From Sphingomonadaceae bacterium (GTDB taxonomy: Bacteria; Pseudomonadota; Alphaproteobacteria; Sphingomonadales; Sphingomonadaceae): DNA of 11,113 bases. Positions 6,343 through 11,113 of this stretch are shown here, in pieces. Numbering within the stretch: position 1 is the stretch's first letter; each line of letters starts with the position of its first letter. The stretch is from assembly GCA_013821585.1 (NCBI GenBank), contig JACDGO010000036.1, positions 1 to 11,113 on the forward strand, read 5' to 3'. The notes below the pieces were generated by a model, which did no database searches, was not told the DNA's origin, and saw only the letters and a program-made list of their open reading frames with translations. The position numbers and the translations under genes were made by a program.

Positions 6343-7199
6343 TATCGCTGTCCTTCCGTCGTGCGTTCGACGACCGACGAGGCGGTGCCCGTTTTGGGAT
6401 CGCGGCCGTAAAAATCCTGCGCTTCGTTGAACACGCACAGCACTTCCTTGCCGCGTCGCAAGCGGAGCTGGCGGAACACGCCGTGGATGATGACGAACTC
6501 GTCGCGGACATCGAAGGGAACGATGGTTTCGGACCCGTCCGGATTGACCGCGAAGAACGCGGGCAGCTCGCGCTGATTGGGGAAGCGCAGCGCGGTGAAC
6601 TGGCCATTGTCGGTGATTTCGGACGGCTGGATCGCCGATGGCCCCTGAACGCTATAGCGGAGGTTGCGCCTGCCTTCGAGGACAGCGAGATCGAGCGCAG
6701 AGCGGATTGCGCCGGTTTGCAGCGCGACCGCGCGCGCATAGGCCGCTTGCGTTGCCGCGGCTTGCGCGGCAGCGGCCTCTTCGAGCGGATAGCGGAAGAC
6801 GACCTTGAAGAAGGTGTCGGCATCGCGCCCCCCGATACGGCCGCGACGCGCGCTCAACTCGAACGTGTAGGTGCGAACGCCTGCGCTCGAACGGGTCAGC
6901 ACGATCAAATTTGTCGAACCCGCCAGCTCGCGCGGCTTGATGAACAGCGAGTTTTCGGCCGGAGCCACTTCCCACGATACCGTGTCGCCGAGTGCGACAT
7001 GCTCGACGCGCTCGCCCTGCGAAAATACAATTTGCGTGGCCGAGCGGAATACGCCGACGATGCGGAACACCTGGGTGTCGCTATAGACGACTTCGCGAAT
7101 GCGATCGTCTTGCGCCGTCTTGTGCGGGGTTTCGCTGGCGAGGACCGGAGTGCCCGCAGCAACTAGCCCGATGGCCGCCCATGGGAGCAGAGTCTTCAT
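6342..7199 (-). CDS. virB9: VirB9, periplasmic/outer-membrane core component
   Basis: VirB9 joins VirB10 and VirB7 to make the outer part of the T4SS core complex. The 285-residue product starts with a signal peptide (MKTLLPWAAIGLVAAGTPVL, likely cleaved after VLA at 19-21). The VirB9/CagX N-terminal domain has REVVYSDTQVFRIVGVF, ATQIVFSQGERVEHVALGD and NSLFIKPRELAGSTNLIVLT. An Ala-rich linker (142-160) leads to the C-terminal domain with RRNLRYSVQG, ITDNGQFTALRFPNQRELPA and DEFVIIHGVFRQLRLRRGK. Its only cysteine is Cys255, in KEVLCVFNEAQDFYG. In Agrobacterium a cysteine in this C-terminal region of VirB9 is disulfide-linked to VirB7. The ATG at 7199 shares ATGA with the virB8 stop, and the stop overlaps the virB10 GTG. 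It is intact and of normal length. Confidence 0.93.
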   Translation of the reverse strand: MKTLLPWAAIGLVAAGTPVLASETPHKTAQDDRIREVVYSDTQVFRIVGVFRSATQIVFSQGERVEHVALGDTVSWEVAPAENSLFIKPRELAGSTNLIVLTRSSAGVRTYTFELSARRGRIGGRDADTFFKVVFRYPLEEAAAAQAAATQAAYARAVALQTGAIRSALDLAVLEGRRNLRYSVQGPSAIQPSEITDNGQFTALRFPNQRELPAFFAVNPDGSETIVPFDVRDEFVIIHGVFRQLRLRRGKEVLCVFNEAQDFYGRDPKTGTASSVVERTTEGQR

Positions 7200-7882
7200 T
7201 GCGTCACCTCCAGATCGGCGCGGTAGGTCTGCACCTCAAGGCCCAGCGGGTTCTTGAACCGTTGTTGCTCGGTCGTCGGCGTGTCGGTGGTGTCGAAGGT
7301 GATGGTTGCGATGGCGGGCGTGTCGGTCGCGATCGAGCCATGCTGGAGCGTCTTGGTGAATCGCACCTGCGCCACATTCTTGGAGACGAACGTCACCGAT
7401 TTGATCGCGATGAACACGGTGTCGAGATCGGTGAATATCGCCTGCGGCGACTTTGGGTTGTCCTTCGAGTAAAAGGCAATCCAGCGGGCCTGCTCGTCGC
7501 GCGCCGACATCGCCAGCACGCCCTCGAAGAACTCCTTGCGCGCTTGCGGAATCCACCCCTCGCGGTTGCGGACGTAATCGGCGAGGAAGTATTTCGAGAC
7601 GGCTTCGTCATAGCTCACGCGGTTCGCGCCCGAGAGCTGCGCGGTGATCTCGCTGGCTCCGGTCGCCTTGTCGACGGTGATGACATAGGGTGCGACGGTC
7701 TTGAGCGGGGCGAGCATCGCCACCGCGGCAACGCCGGTGATCGCCAGCCCGCCCGCGAGGGCGGCAACAGTCCACGCCAGTCGCTTCGACCGGTTCGCCG
7801 CCAGCAGCCGGTCGTGATCCCAGCTCGCGGCCTCGGCGAAATACGCTTTCAGATCGTCCTTGTCGCTGATGCCCCCTGCCAT
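7196..7882 (-). CDS. virB8: VirB8, inner-membrane assembly factor
   Basis: VirB8 is a bitopic inner-membrane protein that nucleates T4SS assembly through its NTF2-like periplasmic domain. The 228-residue product has a short cytoplasmic N-terminus (KAYFAEAASWDHDRLLAANR), one membrane helix (about 35-59, LAWTVAALAGGLAITGVAAV) and a periplasmic domain. The domain has YVITVDKATGASEI, SYDEAVSKYFLADYVRNREG, a polar FYSKDNPKSP segment, VAQVRFTK and the typical C-terminal NPLGLEVQTYRADLEV motif. I chose the ATG at 7882, four codons below a possible TTG at 7894. The TTG would sit almost on the GGGAG of the preceding gene and adds only LNI. The start lies 5 bases after the stop of the small secreted protein, and the end overlaps virB9 by ATGA. 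It looks complete. Confidence 0.93.
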   Translation of the reverse strand: MAGGISDKDDLKAYFAEAASWDHDRLLAANRSKRLAWTVAALAGGLAITGVAAVAMLAPLKTVAPYVITVDKATGASEITAQLSGANRVSYDEAVSKYFLADYVRNREGWIPQARKEFFEGVLAMSARDEQARWIAFYSKDNPKSPQAIFTDLDTVFIAIKSVTFVSKNVAQVRFTKTLQHGSIATDTPAIATITFDTTDTPTTEQQRFKNPLGLEVQTYRADLEVTQ

Positions 7883-7887
7883 GATGT

Positions 7888-8223
7888 TCAGCAACTCCCG
7901 TAGGAGGTCGGCGGCGTGATCGCGCTGATCGGTGGCACTTTCGGTGCGGGCTTGTCGCTGGGACGTGGCGGCGTGCTACGCGGATTTGGCTTCGCCGGAT
8001 CGACAAGTGGAAATACGTCGACGCCGCCCTTCGGCGCGCTGGCGGGGATCACCGTTCCATTTGCGGGATCGACTGTCGGCAGTATCGACCCATAGACATT
8101 GGCCGGACGACGATGTTTCCCGTCACAGCGCGCGAGCTTTGGAGATTTGGACGCGGCAAGGCTCATGCTGACGGGCGCGATCAGCACGAGTCCCAGAACC
8201 GCGATCTTTATGCCCTGGCGCAT
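7888..8223 (-). CDS. Small secreted protein of unknown function in the virB7 position
   Basis: I do not recognise a characterised family. The 111-residue product begins with a clear signal sequence (MRQGIKIAVLGLVLIAPVSM, probable cleavage near SLAA at 21-24). The mature protein has ARCDGKHRRPANVYGSILP, then a Pro/Ala/Lys-rich middle (about 60-105) and a final SYGSC. There are two cysteines, Cys33 and the very last residue Cys111. VirB7 is normally a short lipoprotein encoded between virB6 and virB8, and this gene has that place but no lipobox. I chose the ATG at 8223 because AGGACGACC lies just before it and it begins the signal peptide. The longer open frame upstream lies within the end of virB6. 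It is 10 bases after the virB6 stop and 5 before virB8, so it is in the operon. A periplasmic structural role is inference. Confidence 0.7.
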   Translation of the reverse strand: MRQGIKIAVLGLVLIAPVSMSLAASKSPKLARCDGKHRRPANVYGSILPTVDPANGTVIPASAPKGGVDVFPLVDPAKPNPRSTPPRPSDKPAPKVPPISAITPPTSYGSC

Positions 8224-8233
8224 TGGTCGTCCT

Positions 8234-9232
8234 TCATGATCGACCCCGGCTGACGGCGCCGGAACCGCGATAGCGGTCGATTCCGCGTGAAACGCCTCGG
8301 GCGATCGCTTGGCTGGTTGCGCGTGTGCCACTCATGCCGCGACCGGCCACGAAGCCGCCCGCTGCCGCGATTGCGGACGCGAACTGATTGGCGAGCGCCG
8401 GGCCTCCGCCGCCCAGCGACGCGGCGAGCCCGGGGATCTGCAGGAAGAAGAAGAAATCGAGCGTATAAAAGGCGATGGCCTTGACCGCCACGAACGCGAT
8501 GTCGTCGTTCTCGGAAATCGTGGCGAGTATCGTTTCGCCGATCTGGGTCAGAAATAATGTCAGTATGAGCGCAAAGACGATCAGCATCAGATAATTGATG
8601 CACGCGCCGAGCCACGAGAAGAAATAGCCGCGCGTGGACTCGAACAGGAGCGCTGCGACAAAGAGTGGCCCGACAATCGACAGCAGCGCGAGTGCGAACA
8701 GTCCAAACGCGCTGATCACAAAGCCGATCGCGGCACATACGACCGTCAGAACGATGACGGCGAAGACCATAACCGCCGACAGCACCGCGTAACCGAAATC
8801 GGGGAATATGCCGGTATGCGCTTTCAGATAATTGTCGGCGATCGTACGCATCGTTTCGGCGGCCGCGAAGCCCGAACCCGCCAGCTTGTCGTAGAACCCG
8901 CCAAGGCCGCCGACATCCGCGCCGCCGAGTGCGGTCGCGAACTGCCCCGGCAGTCCGCCGAGAGCGAACAATCCGATCTGCGTGCCGTAAAGCGACGTGA
9001 CCGCGAAATAGAGGAAAGCGAGCTGGACGCCGCGATAGACATATTCGCGAAAAGGATATTGCACTGCGCCGCGCATGATCGCGTAGCCGAGCAGCGATAT
9101 GTAGATCACGATGCCGATCCGCAACGCGGGCGCCACGATGCCGATCACGGCGGCATATTTGCCGACGACGCCGGCGAGCGCGCTGTTGAGCGCCTCGAAC
9201 ATCGTGGTGAAGACATGGCCGGTAAAGTCCAT
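8234..9232 (-). CDS. virB6: VirB6/TrbL-type polytopic inner-membrane channel protein
   Basis: VirB6 is the multi-spanning inner-membrane component through which substrate passes. The 332-residue product has hydrophobic segments at about 27-55 (AVIGIVAPALRIGIVIYISL), 66-82, 148-168, 170-197, 205-232 and 250-272. A large periplasmic-type loop at 85-145 separates the second and third, and a Gly/Arg/Ser-rich C-terminal tail (about 273-332) follows. The sixfold pattern, the SWLGACINYLML segment and the place between the exclusion protein and virB8 support VirB6. The start ATG at 9232 has only a weak purine signal (AGCGGTAG). An in-frame TAG at 9239-9241 lies three codons upstream. Beyond it an in-frame ATG overlaps the stop of the preceding gene as ATGA, which could be the ancestral start (see findings). 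The 3' end is normal and close to the next gene. Confidence 0.88.
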   Translation of the reverse strand: MDFTGHVFTTMFEALNSALAGVVGKYAAVIGIVAPALRIGIVIYISLLGYAIMRGAVQYPFREYVYRGVQLAFLYFAVTSLYGTQIGLFALGGLPGQFATALGGADVGGLGGFYDKLAGSGFAAAETMRTIADNYLKAHTGIFPDFGYAVLSAVMVFAVIVLTVVCAAIGFVISAFGLFALALLSIVGPLFVAALLFESTRGYFFSWLGACINYLMLIVFALILTLFLTQIGETILATISENDDIAFVAVKAIAFYTLDFFFFLQIPGLAASLGGGGPALANQFASAIAAAGGFVAGRGMSGTRATSQAIARGVSRGIDRYRGSGAVSRGRS

Positions 9233-9261
9233 GCCGCGCTACCGCTCGCTCGCAGAGGCAG

Positions 9262-9534
9262 TCATTTCTCGCCCCGATACGCGCGCAGCGCCGCCTGCCG
9301 CTTCGCGAACTCACTGGCTTCAAGTACGGCGTGGCAGTTGCTCACAACGACCGATGGGAACGCGGTGACAGGCACCTTCGAGGCTTTCCACTGCTCGCAG
9401 ATTGTCTGCATCGGTGGCATTTCCGCCGGGTTCGCTTCATAATATTTGGCGTCGCGGAGCGGCATGTCCGCGGGGGGTGTGGACGTGCTGCTTCCCGTAA
9501 ACAGGCTTATGAACGCCAATGCTGCGCCGAGCAT
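9262..9534 (-). CDS. eexN: EexN-like entry-exclusion protein with a lipobox serine in place of cysteine
   Basis: EexN-type proteins are small lipoproteins encoded within virB/tra operons that block redundant transfer into a cell already carrying the element. The 90-residue product has a hydrophobic leader (MLGAALAFISLFTG), then the family pattern YYEANPAEMPP (31-41), Cys46, NCHAVLEASEFAKRQA (66-81) and Cys67. The start ATG at 9534 follows the virB5 stop by 7 bases with AGGGTGCGG as binding site. An earlier ATG at 9576 lies inside virB5 and is less likely. At the expected lipobox the sequence is LFTG-Ser15-Ser16, where a cysteine is usual; the Ser15 codon AGC (9490-9492) is one base from TGC. 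The family call rests on the YY..NP and NC..A..A pattern and on position, so I am moderately sure. Confidence 0.68.
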   Translation of the reverse strand: MLGAALAFISLFTGSSTSTPPADMPLRDAKYYEANPAEMPPMQTICEQWKASKVPVTAFPSVVVSNCHAVLEASEFAKRQAALRAYRGEK

Positions 9535-9541
9535 CCGCACC

Positions 9542-10246
9542 CTATTGCCCGCGATAATATGAAAGCGCCGCGGCACGGCGCTTCAATAGATCGGCGTCCG
9601 CGGCGGCAGCCCGAGTGCGATCGTCCGCCTGTTGCTGCAACGCGATGGCCTGCAACCGGAGTTGGTCGTTCTGCATCGCGGCGGATTCGAGCTGGAGCCG
9701 GGCGGTCAGGTCGGCGACTTCCTTCGACGTGCCTGCGGTCGCGAGGCGGCTGCGCAGTTGATCGAGACCTTGCGCGCGTGACGTGACCGCCGAGCCGATG
9801 TTCTCGGCGAGCCCCGCCTGAATACCGATGTTGCGCGCGTTGAGATCGAAGGCTGCCCGCGATTGATCGGACCCGCCGACACCGAGCTGTGCGAGCAGTC
9901 CGCGATAGACGGATTCAGCTTTCCCGCGGCCCGCGCCGACGACATCGAGCTTGCCGGTCCCGAACCCTTGCAGCGAGCCGGTCGAGGTATCGAGCTGTCG
10001 CAGCGCGTCGGTCTGGAGTTGCTGGGCGAGACTTGGAATGTCGGTGAGCTTGTTCAGATCCTGGTAGAGCTTTTGTGCTTCGGCGATCTGCTGCTTGCCC
10101 TGAGCGACGACCTGAAGGGCTTGCCGCACGGCCTGCACCTGCTGGAGCAGATTGGCGTTGTCGTAGACGGCGATACCCTGCGCCATCGCGGGCAACGGAG
10201 CCAGGAACGCGACACTCACGCAAAGCGCCATCATGGTCTTTTTCAT
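9542..10246 (-). CDS. virB5: VirB5/TrbJ-family periplasmic pilus-tip protein
   Basis: VirB5 is a minor, adhesin-like component of the T-pilus tip. The 234-residue protein has a signal peptide (MKKTMMALCVSVAFLAPLPA, cleaved after AMA at 21-23). The mature chain is almost wholly helical, Gln/Ala/Leu-rich and probably coiled-coil. It shows LLQQVQAVRQALQVV, a KQQIAEAQKLYQDLNKLTDI segment near the start of the helical core, a Gly-rich turn (GFGTGKLDVVGAGRG), a long helix 155-220, and a final AALSYYRGQ. The ATG at 10246 comes 12 bases after the virB4 stop, and GAAAGG, which overlaps that stop, is the ribosome binding site. The place directly after virB4 fits VirB5. Sequence conservation in this family is low, so the assignment rests on architecture plus order. 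Confidence 0.88.
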   Translation of the reverse strand: MKKTMMALCVSVAFLAPLPAMAQGIAVYDNANLLQQVQAVRQALQVVAQGKQQIAEAQKLYQDLNKLTDIPSLAQQLQTDALRQLDTSTGSLQGFGTGKLDVVGAGRGKAESVYRGLLAQLGVGGSDQSRAAFDLNARNIGIQAGLAENIGSAVTSRAQGLDQLRSRLATAGTSKEVADLTARLQLESAAMQNDQLRLQAIALQQQADDRTRAAAADADLLKRRAAALSYYRGQ

Positions 10247-10258
10247 TGTCTTGACCTT

Positions 10259-11113
10259 TCAAGTGGGACGCCGCCGTTGGTGGAAGAGGGGCAGCCAGAC
10301 GGCGGGATCGGTGCCGGCCTCTTTGATGATGTCATCGACAATTGCCGTGGTTTCGGCACGGCCCGAGAGGACGGCCAGCGCATCGGCGAGACCGCTCAGA
10401 TCGAGTTCGACGACCACGCTGTCGTGGCCCTGTTTGACCAGAAACCTGTGGCTCTCGGGGGCGAGGTCTTCGCGGATCAGTTTGAACTCGGCCTCCGACA
10501 GCGCGAAGCCCTCGACGTAATCGCGCCGTGCGCCGAACGGATTCGGCAGCATGATCTTGGTGGCGACCTGTTCGAGTATCGAATGGCTTATGTCGCTCTT
10601 GAGCGCATCCGTCGGCGACTGGGTCGCGAACACCAGCACCGCATTGCGCTTGCGGTAGGTCTTCAGCCCGTCCTGTGCGAAGCGCCGGAACGCCTCGTCG
10701 CCGAGTGCCTTCCAGAACTCGTCGATGCAGATAATCATCCGCTCGCCGGTCAGGAGATGGTCGATCCGGTGGAACAGATACAGCATGACCGGGGTGCGAA
10801 TGTCGGAATTGTCGAGGAAGTCGGTCATGTCGAAACCGACCAACCGGGCATCGAGCGTCATGCTGTCGGCCGGATTGTCGAACACCCAGCCGAGAGAACC
10901 TTCGGATGTCCATTTTTCGAGCCGTGCGCCGACGCCGCTTGCGTCTTTCATGCCGAGCATCGAGCGCAGCGCGCTCAGCGAGCGATCGGCTACATCGAGT
11001 TTCATCACGGCAGCGATGCCGTCGTGTATCAGCCGCTCTTCCTGGACCGAGATCGGCTTGCCGTCGGCGCGGACGAGCTGGCGGACGAACGACGACAGGT
11101 ACGTTCTGTCCTC
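10259..11113 (-). CDS. virB4: VirB4 T4SS ATPase, C-terminal part (cut by the window edge)
   Basis: VirB4 is the largest and most conserved T4SS ATPase, at the inner face of the membrane. The frame is open from the right edge and codes 284 residues to a TGA at 10259-10261, so the N-terminus and Walker A lie outside. The part seen includes FVRQLVRADGKPISVQEERL, a GSLGWVFDNPADS segment, PVMLYLFHRIDHLLTGER, Walker B in RMIICIDEFWKALGDEAF (Asp and Glu near 10720), and KTYRKRNAVLVFATQSPTDA, the sensor-like ATQS motif. It also has VATKIMLPNPFGARRDYVEG and the terminal VVELDLSGLADALAVLSG block typical of VirB4. No frameshift is seen. It is the first gene of the operon visible here; virB2 and virB3 would be expected beyond the edge. 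Confidence 0.93.
   Translation of the reverse strand, partial: EDRTYLSSFVRQLVRADGKPISVQEERLIHDGIAAVMKLDVADRSLSALRSMLGMKDASGVGARLEKWTSEGSLGWVFDNPADSMTLDARLVGFDMTDFLDNSDIRTPVMLYLFHRIDHLLTGERMIICIDEFWKALGDEAFRRFAQDGLKTYRKRNAVLVFATQSPTDALKSDISHSILEQVATKIMLPNPFGARRDYVEGFALSEAEFKLIREDLAPESHRFLVKQGHDSVVVELDLSGLADALAVLSGRAETTAIVDDIIKEAGTDPAVWLPLFHQRRRPT

Noticed and set aside
6327..7166. Long plus-strand frame opposite virB9
   Set aside because: virB9 on the minus strand is unmistakable and complete; the plus frame has no ribosome binding site or domain.
6992..7903. Long plus-strand frame opposite virB8 and the start of virB9
   Set aside because: Shadow of virB8, which has its membrane helix and C-terminal motif in the opposite frame.
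8208..9323. Alternative minus-strand frame over virB6
   Set aside because: It is Arg/Cys-rich with no membrane segments, while the neighbouring frame gives a proper polytopic protein.
1..11113. Search for oriT, insertion sequence ends, tRNA, CRISPR repeats
   Set aside because: Reading both strands showed no transposase, regularly spaced repeats or tRNA-like fold, and no recognisable relaxase nick region.

Overview
The window is high-GC DNA that looks alphaproteobacterial. The T4SS, ParB and LPD7 proteins read like those on plasmids and integrative elements of Sphingomonadales; that placement is from recognition of the protein sequences, not from a search. It is the edge of a conjugation module. 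No rRNA, tRNA, CRISPR array or transposase was seen.

Right and centre, minus strand (about 11113 down to 3069): a tightly packed VirB-type type IV secretion operon, transcribed right to left. The order is virB4 (C-terminal part only, cut by the window edge), virB5, a small EexN-like exclusion protein, virB6, a small secreted protein of unknown function in the usual virB7 position, virB8, virB9, virB10, a truncated virB11 and a damaged virD4. Junctions are short gaps or 1-4 base overlaps (virB8/virB9 share ATGA, virB9/virB10 TAGTG, virB10/virB11 TAATG), so one polycistronic message is likely. The channel and scaffold genes from virB5 to virB10 are open. VirB11 stops being VirB11 right after its Walker A motif and runs out of frame into the VirD4 sequence. 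VirD4 has lost its N-terminal membrane part and carries a frameshift near 4395-4398. The apparatus therefore seems to lack a working traffic ATPase and coupling protein here.

Middle (about 1412-3091): a minus-strand gene with an LPD7 domain follows virD4 with a short overlap. Facing it is a plus-strand PrlF-YhaV toxin-antitoxin pair preceded by a palindromic operator-like sequence. The LPD7 reading frame runs through the whole toxin gene in antisense and stops at the antitoxin stop codon, so its tail is probably not original.

Left (1-1410), plus strand: remains of a small-gene cluster. These are a DUF3768 gene broken by a frameshift, a 43-codon unknown ORF with a matching frame change, and a ParB-like gene reduced to its first 27 codons and its C-terminal region, with an in-frame amber codon between them. 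A strong terminator hairpin follows parB. The rest, up to the toxin-antitoxin pair, is mostly non-coding.

Overall this looks like a conjugative element in decay. Partition, DNA-processing and coupling functions are damaged, the secretion channel is still open, and a toxin-antitoxin pair could favour retention. Single-base frameshifts could also be sequencing errors, but the two large internal deletions are harder to explain that way.
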